A program made the position numbers and the translations under genes. The notes under the pieces are model-generated. The model searched no databases. It saw nothing but the letters and a program-made list of their open reading frames with translations, and was not told the DNA's origin. Shown in pieces: positions 21,791 to 31,728 of a stretch of DNA of 43,062 bases (positions are counted from its first letter, which is position 1; each line of letters begins with the position of its first letter). Source of the DNA: Singulisphaera sp. (GTDB lineage: Bacteria; Planctomycetota; Planctomycetia; Isosphaerales; Isosphaeraceae); contig DAIDJG010000618.1 in assembly GCA_027451445.1 (NCBI GenBank), forward strand, positions 1 to 43,062. Direction: 5' to 3'.

Positions 21791-23196
21791 CAGGCGTTAA
21801 CCACGGTGGCGCCGCCCTCTCGCGAAATCCCACGCGTGGCGCCTCGCGTGTCGATCACCAAACGGGCGTGCTCCAAAATGAAGGGCCAGTCGAATCGCTT
21901 GTGGTCCGTCGCGATCAGCACGCAATCGTGGTCCGCCAGCGTCTCTGCGGTGAGCGTGACACTCTCCAGCCGGAACGATCGCCGGCGCATCACGGGCAGA
22001 ATGGGCACGTGTGGGTCGCTGTAGGAGACGAGACTTCCCCGATCCTGAAGCAATTCCATCAGCTCGACCGCGGGGCTTTCGCGGCAATCGTCCACATCGG
22101 GCTTATAGGCTGCTCCCAGGACGAGCACACGGCTCCCCTTGAGCGGCTTACCGCGCTCGTTCAGGGCGGCGGCGAGGCGATCGACCACATAATGGGGCAT
22201 CGCCGTATTGATTTCACCGGCGAGTTCGATGAAACGGGTGTGGACCCCGTGCTCCCGGGCCGCCCAGGTCAAGTAGAACGGGTCGATCGGGATGCAGTGG
22301 CCCCCTAGACCCGGCCCGGGATAAAACGCCTGAAAGCCGAACGGCTTCGTCTTCGCGGCGTCGATCACCTCCCAAACGTCGATCCCCATGCGATCGAAGA
22401 CGACCTTCAACTCGTTAACCAGTGCAATGTTGACGGCTCGGTACGTGTTTTCAAGGATCTTGCACGCCTCGGCCACCTCGCACGACGAGACGGGCACGAC
22501 CTGCGGCACCGCGGAGCCGTACAAAGCACGCGCGAGCTCGCCACTGGTCTCATCCCAGCCGCCCACGACCTTGGGGATATTCGATGCTGAGAACTTGGGA
22601 TTGCCGGGATCCTCGCGTTCCGGGCTGTACGCCAGGAAATAATCGAGCCCCGCGCATAGCCCGCCGGCTTCCAGCTCAGGCCTCAGAGCGTCGCGCGTGG
22701 TGCCGGGGTACGTTGTGCTCTCGAGCACGATGAGCTGGCCGAACCGGAGATGTTGTCCGATCGAACGGCCGGTCGCGATCACGGCCGAGAGGTCGGGCTC
22801 GTGGTGCTTTCCCAGGGGCGTTGGGACGCAGATGAGAACGGCGTCCGCCTCGGCTAGCCGCGCGAAGTCGGATGTCGCTTCGAATCGGCCCGAGTCCCGA
22901 AGCGCCGCGACGCGTTCGGAGGTGATGTGACCGATGTAGCTTTCGCCCGCCTGGAGCCGCTCGACCTTGACGGGATCGATGTCCAGTCCCAGGACCGGGA
23001 ACCCCTTGCCGGCGAACAATTCGACGAGTGGGAGACCCACATAACCGAGCCCGATCACGGCCACTTTGGCCGTCCGATCTTCCAGGGCTTGCCGGAACTG
23101 TACGGCGCGGTCCGCCAGGGAACGGCTGCCTGACATGGGGGCACGCTGCGCTCCGGGTTTGGGTTCCGACGGGCTCGGGACACTCGTATCCGGCAT
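21790..23196 (-). CDS. UDP-sugar 6-dehydrogenase (WbpA/TviB/WecC type)
   Basis: 468 residues from ATG 23194-23196. NAD site VIGLGYVGLPLVE near residue 46; CVPTPLGKHHEPD; LESTTYPGTT; YSPEREDPGN, a segment typical of the UDP-GlcNAc/UDP-GalNAc dehydrogenases rather than UDP-glucose enzymes; KILENTYRAVNIALVNEL; catalytic Cys in GPGLGGHCIPIDP; C-terminal domain LGAAYKPDVDDCRESPA. It oxidises C6 of a UDP-N-acetyl-hexosamine to a uronate with two NAD. About 40 Pro/Ser-rich residues precede the fold. It is followed by the SDR gene after 178 bp. The exact substrate is inferred. Confidence 0.92.
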   Translation of the reverse strand: MPDTSVPSPSEPKPGAQRAPMSGSRSLADRAVQFRQALEDRTAKVAVIGLGYVGLPLVELFAGKGFPVLGLDIDPVKVERLQAGESYIGHITSERVAALRDSGRFEATSDFARLAEADAVLICVPTPLGKHHEPDLSAVIATGRSIGQHLRFGQLIVLESTTYPGTTRDALRPELEAGGLCAGLDYFLAYSPEREDPGNPKFSASNIPKVVGGWDETSGELARALYGSAVPQVVPVSSCEVAEACKILENTYRAVNIALVNELKVVFDRMGIDVWEVIDAAKTKPFGFQAFYPGPGLGGHCIPIDPFYLTWAAREHGVHTRFIELAGEINTAMPHYVVDRLAAALNERGKPLKGSRVLVLGAAYKPDVDDCRESPAVELMELLQDRGSLVSYSDPHVPILPVMRRRSFRLESVTLTAETLADHDCVLIATDHKRFDWPFILEHARLVIDTRGATRGISREGGATVVNA

Positions 23197-23447
23197 TGCG
23201 GTTCTCGTTTGCTTCGGGTCTCGAACGATCGTTCCCGGTTCCAGAACCGTTGACAGGAGGACCTGGACTCGACCGACGACATTGGTTTCTTGTTCTCAAC
23301 AGAATCGACACTCTATTCGTACCATAGCATGAGCCCGAGCGGGAATCGGAACCGATCGTTCGCTGTTTTCGCGCGTCACACGATCGGATCTCGCGGATTC
23401 TCATTCAGACCGGTAAACTTTTCGCAAAACGCAGGGAGGAATCGCGC

Positions 23448-24047
23448 ATGACCCCGAACCCCTTCGTCTTCATCGATGTCGACACCCAGCGCGACTTTCT
23501 CGAACCCACCGGGGCGCTCTACATTCGGGGTTCGGAGGCGATCGTCCCCAATCTCCGGCGTCTCACAGGGTTCGCCAGGACGCAGGGCATACGCGTACTC
23601 GCGACGTCCTGTGCACATACGCCGGGCGATCCGGAACTCGAGCAGTTTCCCCCTCACTGTATGGTGGGCACTTGGGGGCAGTACCGGGTTGAGGCCACCG
23701 AGCGGCAGGATACGCGTGTGTTGCATGCTGACGAACTCTGGGACGGACCGCTTCCGCTCCACTTAACCCTCGAAAAACGCGCTCTCGATCTCTTCAGTCA
23801 CCCCGACGCCGACCGCCTTGTCGGACTGTACAACTCCAAAAGGCCGGATTTCGCCGTATATGGTGTCGCGACTGACTATTGCGTTGAGTGTGCGGTCCTC
23901 GGACTCCTGCGACGCGGTTGCCGCGTGACCGTCGTCGTCGATGCCATCCGCGGCATCGACCAGTCGCGAGAGGGCAGGGTGCTGACCGAGTTTGTGACTC
24001 AGGGCGCGACGCTGGCACTCACGGATCGGATTGTGGGTGCGGATTGA
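23448..24047 (+). CDS. Isochorismatase/nicotinamidase-like cysteine hydrolase
   Basis: 199 residues from ATG 23448, with AGGGAGG 9-10 nt upstream. The catalytic triad is visible as Asp in FIDVDTQRDF (N-terminus), Lys in LTLEKRALDL and Cys in YGVATDYCVECAV. SCAHTPGDPEL followed by FPPHCMVGTWGQ supplies the metal-binding region found in nicotinamidases, which supports that branch (nicotinamide to nicotinate in NAD salvage) over isochorismatase. Diverges from the UDP-sugar dehydrogenase across 251 bp. Confidence 0.88.
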   Translation: MTPNPFVFIDVDTQRDFLEPTGALYIRGSEAIVPNLRRLTGFARTQGIRVLATSCAHTPGDPELEQFPPHCMVGTWGQYRVEATERQDTRVLHADELWDGPLPLHLTLEKRALDLFSHPDADRLVGLYNSKRPDFAVYGVATDYCVECAVLGLLRRGCRVTVVVDAIRGIDQSREGRVLTEFVTQGATLALTDRIVGAD

Positions 24048-24150
24048 GCACTTCAAAGTTTGAAACGAGCGCGGCCGGCCTGCCGCCCGTACACGAACGA
24101 TCGGGATGACTCCGGCGTCTAATTCCTCACCCTTTGCAAGGGGAGGAGCG

Positions 24151-24681
24151 ATGCCCGATTCTTCCTTTCGCCCAGGACGACAATCGGCCTACCCTCAGCG
24201 CCGCCCTCGATCGTCGAGGCTGCGGCTGTCCGGAAGCTCGCTGACGTTGGGAGCGAACCGTCAGCGCTGTCTCGAGGCTCTCAGGCGGTCCGGCCTCTAC
24301 GCGGAGCGAATTGCGGCACGACGACGAGAGGAAGAACGCCTGACCAAACTTGCCGAGGAACGGGAGCATTCCCGACTCCTCGCAGTTCAAGAAGCGGAAC
24401 GGCTCGTTTTCGAAGAACGACGATGGCGACTCGAGGCGGAGCCGAACACCGCACGCGAGCGCGAAGCGATCGGGGTTGCGGCGTTTCGAGAATCCGCACG
24501 ACGATTCGACCAAGATCGTCGCGAACGCGAACTCGCCGATCTTGAACGAGAGCGCCGGGAATTTGTCCTCCTGCTCAGCGAACACATTCGCTCTGCTGGC
24601 ATGACCGATCAACAGAAGGAAGCAGACCTCTGGGCAGAGGAAATCGCCTCGTGGTTGACCGTACCGGAGGAGTCACGCTGA
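24151..24681 (+). CDS. Highly charged coiled-coil hypothetical protein
   Basis: 176 residues from ATG 24151, with GGGGAGG close upstream; an ATG 45 bp earlier lacks this. After a basic Ser/Arg-rich leader, residues about 50-150 form a long charged helix (RRREEERLTKLAEEREHSR, then AFRESARRFDQDRRERELAD), and the protein ends QKEADLWAEEIASWLTVP. No membrane segment or enzyme motif. Family not recognised. Confidence 0.65.
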   Translation: MPDSSFRPGRQSAYPQRRPRSSRLRLSGSSLTLGANRQRCLEALRRSGLYAERIAARRREEERLTKLAEEREHSRLLAVQEAERLVFEERRWRLEAEPNTAREREAIGVAAFRESARRFDQDRRERELADLERERREFVLLLSEHIRSAGMTDQQKEADLWAEEIASWLTVPEESR

Positions 24682-24867
24682 GATCAGTCGCTCGAACAAG
24701 AGAATATCGGCGAGGAAGATTAGACCAAATCGATTGATAAAAATACGATGGATACGGTGTCTCATTATGAATATAGTGGCCACGCGGATTTAGGGGCTCT
24801 CAGAATAATAAGAACTGCGGGACGGTTCCTTATTGCTTGTGCGCACCTTCTATGGCATCGTGGGGTT

Positions 24868-25149
24868 ATGTCCCTCAAAAGCGCACAAACTCATTTGGAA
24901 CGTGTCGTCAGGTTGCGTTTGATCCAGTTCTCGCTGGACCGGACCGACCCTGATCACCTTGCTGGCGTTCCCTGTCCGGTTTGCAGGCAGGCCGTTGTCG
25001 TCCACCTGCCGGATATCGCTGCGCCGCATCGGCTCTTGGCAACCTGTAACCAGTGTAAATCCTGGTTTCTCATGGACGATGCGTCGGAAACCATGATTCA
25101 GCTTCCGACGTCCGATCAATTGCGCGAACAGGCTGTGGAGTCGCGCTGA
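24868..25149 (+). CDS. Small zinc-ribbon-like hypothetical protein
   Basis: 93 residues from ATG 24868 (GTGGGG just upstream); a longer frame from 24748 runs through AT-rich leader. Two Cys pairs, VPCPVCRQAVVVHLP and ATCNQCKSWF, about 30 residues apart, make a plausible zinc ribbon. The C-terminal tail is helical. Function unknown. Confidence 0.6.
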   Translation: MSLKSAQTHLERVVRLRLIQFSLDRTDPDHLAGVPCPVCRQAVVVHLPDIAAPHRLLATCNQCKSWFLMDDASETMIQLPTSDQLREQAVESR

Positions 25150-25325
25150 CGGCGTCGTCCGAGCATCAGCGCTGGGCGCACCTTCGTCGGTGTGCAGAAC
25201 GGAAGGCGGTCTGCAGCCGCTGTGCATCGCTCATTCAGTCGCAGGCCGTGGGGGAAATGGGGCCGGGCTCGACCCCATCCACCCAACGCTCGCCGGCTTG
25301 GTGGACCGGCGTCCCACCGCGAATG

Positions 25326-25688
25326 TCAGTTGTTCTCGCCTGAGGAATTGTGGGTTGCCCGCGGTGAGTACGGATTCGGGCGGACCCGGTCACCTCGCCG
25401 CGGTCCGTTGGCGAGGCCGTGGGCGTGAAGCGGCTCAAAGGGCTCTGGCCCGTATTTTTCGCCCTCGCCTGTGAGGAGCCACCGGGGATTCGCGCCCGTC
25501 TGAAGAATGAACTCGAGGATCACCTGCGCCGGGATGGTGCACCCGGCCTCATAATTCCTCCACGTCTGGCGTGGAAGGCCAAGCTCGTCGGCCACGTGGC
25601 AGTCGTCGTCCTCTCCAAAGACTTCCTGGTGGATCTCACGTACCCGGCTGGAGAGAGCAAGATTCGGGTGGGGGATCCGATCCTTCAT
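25326..25688 (-). CDS. Small HTH protein, paralogue 1
   Basis: 120 residues; ATG 25686-25688 with AAGGAG 7 nt upstream. The first 80 residues form a helix-turn-helix of XRE/cI kind: [52 protein letters not shown], ending [10 protein letters not shown]. The conserved LGLPxxTWxxYExG looks like the recognition unit. A Pro/Arg-rich tail follows that the two paralogues at 27395 and 28263 lack. Probably a transcription regulator; no partner or operator is evident. Confidence 0.82.
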   Translation of the reverse strand: MKDRIPHPNLALSSRVREIHQEVFGEDDDCHVADELGLPRQTWRNYEAGCTIPAQVILEFILQTGANPRWLLTGEGEKYGPEPFEPLHAHGLANGPRRGDRVRPNPYSPRATHNSSGENN

Positions 25689-26508
25689 TCTCGATCTCCT
25701 TGTCCTCGCTCAACCGAGGTCATTGCAACGCTTCTAGGGGTGCGGAAATTAAGGACGACATCCTGCACAGCGCGCGACGCAACTTCAATCCCTAAGTTTG
25801 CAACGATCCCTCGATGAATCGGGAACGAAATCGCTCGTCGTGTCTAATCATACATGGCAGTGCTCTGTGTCTTGGTAAAAATAGGCGGTAATCCTTTCTG
25901 GCCCGTTTCATCTTCAGAAATGCCGTTTTGGTGGGGAGGGGCAACCAAATCGAGGTCGCTCTTGTGTCGTGGTCTCGGTAATAATATGACATAAATTGAA
26001 TAATGCATTGACAGTTATGTTGATGCAATTCCGGCCCGGCGCGGCAAAAAACCGACGTGTCCCCTGGGAAATCCTCGGAAGGCTTGCCTTAATTCGACGG
26101 TGGCCTGGGAGATCTGAGCTAAATTGTGCTGGTTTAGAAAAATGGCCCGTTGGTGCTTGCCTAACAAGTCTGCGATGTTCTAAGATCCTCTCGTCCCCAC
26201 TGATGTCGGGGATCTGAGATCTGCGCCAGGTTCTATCTTCTCTGCAATCAAGTTGGTTGACCTCAAGCCCAAATGAAGGTTGTGGGTGTGCCGCGCTTTT
26301 GATGCTCACTCCAATCGTGAGTGGCAGAGGTCTCGGGAACGACGAGTACATTGGCAGTACGGAGCCGAGTTGCATCATCCCGCAGTTGCTCCGACGGTGA
26401 AGTGGATGTGCGGAGCGTCGATTCACTCGCATTGATCCGTGGAAGAACCGATTGTGCCCCGGCCGGGCTGAGCTGCCCCCGGGGTTCGCCCCATGAAGGA
26501 GCACCCCC
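25689..26508. other. Sparse region without a supported gene
   Basis: About 820 bp of lower-GC DNA. Frames on both strands lack ribosome sites and domain signals. The right end carries the ribosome site AAGGAG (26496-26501) of the next gene. Confidence 0.5.
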
Positions 26509-26775
26509 GTGTTTCACATCGAGCCGCGTCGCATTGATTCGACGTCCCACCGCACGAGTGAGCGTGCCGTACGGGCTAACAAGGCCCGTCAAGAGAGCGG
26601 TCGTCGGCGCTTGGTGGACCCCACGACGTGCGATCGCGAGTATACGGCTGCCGAACTGGAGTTCATGCAGGCGATGCAGGACTACAAGACGAAGAATGGC
26701 CGTATGTTCCCAACATGGAGCGAGGTTCTCGAAGTGGTGCGGGAACTCGGCTACGTCCAGTCAGACGAGGCCTGA
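26509..26775 (+). CDS. Small conserved-looking hypothetical protein
   Basis: 88 residues from GTG 26509, chosen because AAGGAG lies 7 nt upstream. The basic N-terminus ([20 protein letters not shown]) leads to [20 protein letters not shown] and [19 protein letters not shown]. The second half resembles a recurring planctomycete small-protein motif I recall, with [10 protein letters not shown] as its core. Helical, no membrane part; function unknown. Confidence 0.7.
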   Translation: MFHIEPRRIDSTSHRTSERAVRANKARQESGRRRLVDPTTCDREYTAAELEFMQAMQDYKTKNGRMFPTWSEVLEVVRELGYVQSDEA

Positions 26776-27394
26776 AGCGGATGGAGTAACCAACACGCCT
26801 CCCATTCTCCCAAGTGGCGAAGGGAGGCGAACTCATTGGACGACACGGGACGCGGCCTCGAACTGCCGAGTCACAAAGTTGTCGGAACTTGGAAAAACGA
26901 CTCCTGCATCGCTGGTCCTCGTCGGCCACCCTCGCTGCCATGTCCACATGAGGCTCTCGAAGTCTCGAACCTCATCGTGATTCTCCTCCAGCACGCCTCG
27001 CCAGTCGCAATCAAACGTGGTTACCATGCACATAGTTATAGATTGTGGTGTGTTCCTCTTACGATTGATGAGATTTGCCGCTTTTTGCCGAAAACCAGCC
27101 TACTTTCGGCCGATGTCGTCGGAACGTGGCACCGGCTTTACCATCGCCGTCAGGATTGGTCTCAAGTTTGCGCAAGAATCACACTCGGTCGTGGTCGTCG
27201 TAGTCAGCTTAGGAGCCGTCTCTTTCTTCGTCAGCCTTACTTGACTTCGGTAGGAACCTTGAATCCAATAGATATCGTTAATGATTCTTGATTCTGCCGA
27301 GAATTAAGCCGCTGAAGGCGGGGATCTGCGAGTGGTGGACCCTGGCGTCAGCGGGTTCGGTGAATCCGTGACGGTTGACGCGAGAGATCATCCT
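26776..27394. other. Region without a supported gene
   Basis: About 620 bp. Frames at 26836-27291 (plus) and 27017-27244 (plus) have no ribosome site and unconvincing composition. Local AT-richness around 27020-27110 and 27230-27300 may hold promoters. Confidence 0.45.
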
Positions 27395-27649
27395 ATGGAA
27401 CCGACAACAATTGGGTCGTGCACGCTCGCGAGCCGAGTGCGCGAGATACGTATCGAGTTATTCGGAATCGACGGCGAACGGCGTATTGCCGAGGCGCTGG
27501 GGCTCCCGTTGCGATCGTGGAAGAGATTTGAGGCCGGAGCATTGATCCCGGCGCCCACAATCCTCCGTTTTATCGGGGTGACCGGTGCCCATCCACGATG
27601 GCTGCTTACCGGAGAAGGCAGCAAGTTCATCGCTGCCGAGGTTGTGTAG
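27395..27649 (+). CDS. Small HTH protein, paralogue 2
   Basis: 84 residues from ATG 27395; a longer in-frame start at 27332 is less likely because the homologous part begins after it. Same build as the genes at 25326 and 28263: [61 protein letters not shown]. Probable small DNA-binding regulator. Confidence 0.8.
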   Translation: MEPTTIGSCTLASRVREIRIELFGIDGERRIAEALGLPLRSWKRFEAGALIPAPTILRFIGVTGAHPRWLLTGEGSKFIAAEVV

Positions 27650-27754
27650 GCGCTCATCAGTGTTGGGAACGCAGTAATCCGCAAATTGTTACGCGGATAC
27701 TCCGTGAAGGCCACGTCTTGCTACCACGGGATTCAGAGGCGAGATGGGCTTCAG

Positions 27755-28126
27755 TCATCGCTCCAGACCGTTGCCGACCCGGGCATGGTACGGATTGACA
27801 CCCAGGGTCGCTGTGAGATGTAGGTCGTGAGGACACGGCCGAGCAAACGCGAGACCGAGGTTCTGATCGTGACCGATCCGGACGATGGTTGCCGGAATCT
27901 CATCCGTATTCATGGGCTCTTCGAGGCGCAACCAGAGCGACCTCACCGTTCCCAGGTCGCGCTCCACGCGCAGTTGAGCGCCTCCGTGACTGATATCGAC
28001 CAGCGACCCTTGCGCAGAATGAAGCTCGTCGTCCTCCAGCCACTCGATGCGCGCGCGATTGGCACTTGCGCGGTAACGAACGGACGAGCGTCGTTCTTGC
28101 GAAGGGGTCTGTGGCGTCGGGTGCAT
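27755..28126 (-). CDS. PilZ-domain protein
   Basis: 123 residues from ATG 28124-28126. The c-di-GMP-binding signature is visible: QERRSSVRYRA (RxxxR) near residue 12, then GSLVDISHGGAQLRV (DxSxxG), followed by barrel strands SLWLRLEEP, PATIVRIGHD and LGLAFARP. It is a single-domain PilZ protein, so it would act as a c-di-GMP sensor by partner binding. It lies between two of the small HTH genes on the opposite strand; whether they are linked in function is unknown. Confidence 0.85.
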   Translation of the reverse strand: MHPTPQTPSQERRSSVRYRASANRARIEWLEDDELHSAQGSLVDISHGGAQLRVERDLGTVRSLWLRLEEPMNTDEIPATIVRIGHDQNLGLAFARPCPHDLHLTATLGVNPYHARVGNGLER

Positions 28127-28262
28127 GGCGGTGTCTCTTCGCAGCCACGTTCTGTTGATTCAGGGCAGCAATAGCAGCATAGGACACGTTCAGGGACTTA
28201 GACTGCGAACCATAACGTCACGACGCTGTTGATTCATTAGTCGTTGAGGAGATATCGCTGTG

Positions 28263-28514
28263 ATGAGGCAGGCCGATCTCTCGAAGCGTATCCGGATGAT
28301 TCGCGAGGAATGCTATGGCGACGACGGCCATTTCATGATGGCAGATCACCTGGGAGTGCCCGAGCTGACGTGGCGACACTACGAGCGCGGCGTCACCATC
28401 CCTGCGCAGATCATCCTTCACTTCATCGAGCTCACGGAAGCCAATCCCCTTTGGCTTCTGACCGGCGAGGGTGAAAAGTACCTCTCCTTCGCGGGTGGGG
28501 CGGAGCACGCGTGA
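28263..28514 (+). CDS. Small HTH protein, paralogue 3
   Basis: 83 residues from ATG 28263, or one more from GTG 28260; GAGGAG at 28246-28251 serves either. Same pattern: [61 protein letters not shown]. Closest of the three to paralogue 1 in the second half. Confidence 0.82.
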   Translation: MRQADLSKRIRMIREECYGDDGHFMMADHLGVPELTWRHYERGVTIPAQIILHFIELTEANPLWLLTGEGEKYLSFAGGAEHA

Positions 28515-29163
28515 CGCGCGTGTCGCCGTTCGCAATCCACGGGATATTGATCGTAATCATTAATATAAGAAGAATCTCTAAATCGATGTCCCGGTGATTT
28601 GGATAATGCACGATCCCGGACAGCCCTTCGGCCCAACAGTGCTGGGGGCTCGTCCGGGGTGTTCACGCTGCTACGCCTTTCGTGGGCTATTGGGCGCTGT
28701 CGGTCCGCGGGGTCAGCTCGCCAGCATGCCGTTGTACTTCTATAAATGAGCTTCCTTTTTTTGAATCGCGAGCGCGGCTGCCCGTTGTGACTCGACACAA
28801 AGGTTCGCGGTGTCGTCCTTGCCGCATAAATCCTGCCCGTTTTCTCTGTTCGACCGGTTAAGTTGCCTACGCAAAACGCCGGTTGTTTCGGATTTGCCTC
28901 GGGTGCAAAGAGGGCCTAGGCTTCGTTAGCGAGTCGTGGCTTCGAGGCAAATCATTATCAGCAGCATCTTGTTGCTGGCCAGGAAGTAGGCCTCCGCGAC
29001 TCCTCACTTTCTGCCGTGGCCGGGTACTTCCCCCAAGGATTCGGGCTGCGGTCTCCCAATCGACACAACGGAACGACCTCGCGCGGGGCGGGCGATCGCA
29101 CTGCGCAGCGCGGCGCGTGCGCCGCTTGAGGGTACAGCGACATCGTCAAGGGATTTCGAAACC
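28515..29163. other. Intergenic region upstream of the second matrixin-like gene
   Basis: About 650 bp, no supported gene. AT-rich patches near 28550-28600 and 28740-28760 are possible promoter regions. Confidence 0.5.
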
Positions 29164-31617
29164 ATGCGGATGCTCCGGGGTTGGCTAACACGGCAAAAGG
29201 ATGCAAACCAGCAACGAACGAAGCGACGGCTCTCGTTCGAGGACCTTGAAGGTCGAACATTGCTGTCAGGGACCGGCGGAGACTACGTTCTCAGTGGCAC
29301 GCAATGGCCGAATCCTGCGCAGATCACGTACAGCATCGCGCCGGACGGCGCTCTCTGGGATTTCGGCGCCAGCAACCTGAACGCCGCCTTCAATGCCAAG
29401 TTCGGTAACGGCACCTGGCAGCGCGAAATTGCCCGCGCACTGGCCACCTGGGAAGACGCTGCGAACATCAACATCGTGCCGGTTAGCGAGAGCGGATCCT
29501 GGTCCATCAACGCCCAGGGACAAACGCAAAGCGATCCGCGCTTCGGTGACATCCGCTTCGGCGGCGACAATTTCAATAATCCCCAGACCCTGGCCCAGAC
29601 GTACTCGCCTCCCACGCCGGGAAGCACCGACACGGTGAGCGGCAACGTCGAAGTCAACACCGTCATGCCCTGGAACATTGGTAGTGATTTCGACTTTTAC
29701 AGCGTCATGCTGCACGAGACCGGGCTGGCACTGGGCCTGGATGAACCGCCGCCAGGCAACGGCAACGTCGTGATGAACACCGTTTACGGCGGTGTTCGGG
29801 CTGGCTTGATGCCCGGCGACATCGCGGGCATCCAGGCGATCTACGGCCCGCGCACTCCGGATGCGTACCAGGGCCAAGGGCAGGGCCTGAGTCTCTCGAA
29901 TGCCGTGAACCTCAACCCCTCGCTCGGCAGTTCGCTGCAAGCGACTCTAAACAACGTCTCGCTCAACGCGGTTGGCGACACGGAATACTTCACCTTGGTC
30001 GCGCCGAGTAACAGCGGGAACACCCTTACGGTCACGGCTTCGGCCAGCAACATCAGCCTGCTCAGTCCGAAGATCAGTATCGTCGACAGCTCGGGAAATG
30101 TCCTGGCGAGTCAGGGAAATGCCGGCGCCTGGTCGGACAGCGTGTCGGCCCAGATTACCAATGTGACACCCGGTCAGCGCTACTTCATTGAGGTTACAGG
30201 GGCGACGAATGATGCGTTCGCTGCGGGGGAATACCAACTGAGTGCCACCTTTCCCCACGGCAACCCCACAAACACCCCAACCAATCCATCCAGCCCCCCG
30301 TCGACACCCACAACACCCGCACCGACTTCCCCCACGGGTCCTTCACACTCAACACCCACGGCATCCCAAACCACATCCGGCGCGGTGACAGCCGTTTATG
30401 CGGAGATTCTGGGACGCTCGCCCGGTGCCAACGAGTTGACGTACTGGAACCAGCAGTTTCAGTCCGGCCTGACGACTCAGCAGTTTGTGCTCGATTTGTA
30501 CTTCTCGCCCGAACACGAGGCGGACCAAATCAATGCCCTCTTCGAAACTGAGCTGAACCACCCAGCGGACCCGGGCGTCATCAACATCTTCCAGACCTGG
30601 ATGCAGTATGGCGCGACGCCCGACAACGTCAGCCGTGCGTTGCTCGCCAGTGGCGAGTTTGCGATGAAGAATCCGGGCAACTCCGGTTTCGTGAACGCGG
30701 CCTTTCAGGATCTTCTGCATCGCCCCGCTGATGCGACTGGCATGACTGTCTTTACTGGCTGGCTGAACGCAGGTGCGAGTCACGACAACGTCGTCGCAGC
30801 ACTCATGAATTCCGGGGAGTATCGAGCCCAGGAAGTCGGTGCCGCCTTCAACGCAATCCTGAACCGTGCAGTCGACCCATCGGGACTCGCCGCGTTCACG
30901 GGACTACTCGCGAGTGGCCAGGGCAATATCAACACGGTCTACCTGGACCTGCTCCTTTCCAACGAGAATCTCACGGACGTCGGCTTCCTTCAGCCTGCGT
31001 CCCAGCCCGGCAACCCACCGCAACCCGCGGGCGCACAGACGGTGAACATGGCCACGCTGACCTCGGCGCAGTTCGCGAGCCTGTTCCAACCGATGGGCTC
31101 ATCGCCGGCGATGGCCTCCACTTTCCAATTTTCGTCCGGTGTGGCCGGGAACGTGGAGTCAGAGGTGTTTCAAGGAACCGGCGCGGCCGGTGGTCTCTAT
31201 GCGTACGCTTACCAGGTTGACGTTCAAGGAGGGTCGGGAGGCATCCAAGCATTGTCGTGGCTCTTCAATAACACTCCGGTCGGAACCGACCTGACGAATA
31301 GTGGACAGTCGACCTACTCCTACGTGATCTCAGGCGGGTCAATCGGCGCTTTGAGCACCCCGCAGGCCGCGCGTGGGCAGTCGGTGTTGAATCCGTCGAC
31401 CATCGCGTGGCAGCCCGGCAGTAATTCTGCGACGTTGTCCGTGAAGTTCGGCTCGGCGATTGCGAACGGAGGCAATAGTGCCACGTTCATCATTCTCTCC
31501 CGTCAAGCGCCGGCACAGCAATTCGTGACACTGTCGAGCAGCAATTCCAATGACACGAACACGGTGCTGACCTCAGTTTATGCTCCGTCAACGGGTGCGA
31601 TCGGGCCGCTCTCCTGA
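29164..31617 (+). CDS. Surface protein: matrixin-like domain with lost zinc site, PPC, DUF4214 repeats
   Basis: 817 residues. FEDLEGRTLLSGTGG near residue 30 is the planctomycete LEPR-XLL-like motif. Residues 40-235 align by eye with the metalloprotease at 2833-4263 (YVLSGTQWPNPAQITYSIAP, ALATWEDAANINIVPVSE, GDIAGIQAIYGPR), but the zinc site reads HETGLALGLDEP from residue 184: second and third His are Leu and Glu, so catalysis is unlikely. A PPC-like sandwich (NAVGDTEYFTLVAP, NVTPGQRYFIEV) and a Thr/Pro/Ser linker follow. Residues about 405-600 hold three DUF4214 repeats (VYAEILGRSPGANELTYW; AFQDLLHRPADATGM; AFNAILNRAVDPSGL). The last 200 residues are an unidentified beta-rich domain. Probably an adhesive or structural cell-surface protein. 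Confidence 0.85.
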   Translation: MRMLRGWLTRQKDANQQRTKRRLSFEDLEGRTLLSGTGGDYVLSGTQWPNPAQITYSIAPDGALWDFGASNLNAAFNAKFGNGTWQREIARALATWEDAANINIVPVSESGSWSINAQGQTQSDPRFGDIRFGGDNFNNPQTLAQTYSPPTPGSTDTVSGNVEVNTVMPWNIGSDFDFYSVMLHETGLALGLDEPPPGNGNVVMNTVYGGVRAGLMPGDIAGIQAIYGPRTPDAYQGQGQGLSLSNAVNLNPSLGSSLQATLNNVSLNAVGDTEYFTLVAPSNSGNTLTVTASASNISLLSPKISIVDSSGNVLASQGNAGAWSDSVSAQITNVTPGQRYFIEVTGATNDAFAAGEYQLSATFPHGNPTNTPTNPSSPPSTPTTPAPTSPTGPSHSTPTASQTTSGAVTAVYAEILGRSPGANELTYWNQQFQSGLTTQQFVLDLYFSPEHEADQINALFETELNHPADPGVINIFQTWMQYGATPDNVSRALLASGEFAMKNPGNSGFVNAAFQDLLHRPADATGMTVFTGWLNAGASHDNVVAALMNSGEYRAQEVGAAFNAILNRAVDPSGLAAFTGLLASGQGNINTVYLDLLLSNENLTDVGFLQPASQPGNPPQPAGAQTVNMATLTSAQFASLFQPMGSSPAMASTFQFSSGVAGNVESEVFQGTGAAGGLYAYAYQVDVQGGSGGIQALSWLFNNTPVGTDLTNSGQSTYSYVISGGSIGALSTPQAARGQSVLNPSTIAWQPGSNSATLSVKFGSAIANGGNSATFIILSRQAPAQQFVTLSSSNSNDTNTVLTSVYAPSTGAIGPLS

Positions 31618-31728
31618 GCCGGTCAACGCGAGGATAGGTTGCACACGCGAGCGTTCGTCCGGTACGGTGGATCGAGCTTCTCAAAGAGTCCGATCCACCT
31701 TGCACGGCCCGCCCAAGGGCGCTCGTTG

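Noticed and set aside
23376-23762. 128-codon minus-strand frame opposite the hydrolase gene
   Set aside because: Shadow of the isochorismatase-like gene, which has its own ribosome site and catalytic motifs.
26836-27291. 151-codon plus-strand frame
   Set aside because: No ribosome site, uneven composition and no recognisable motif.
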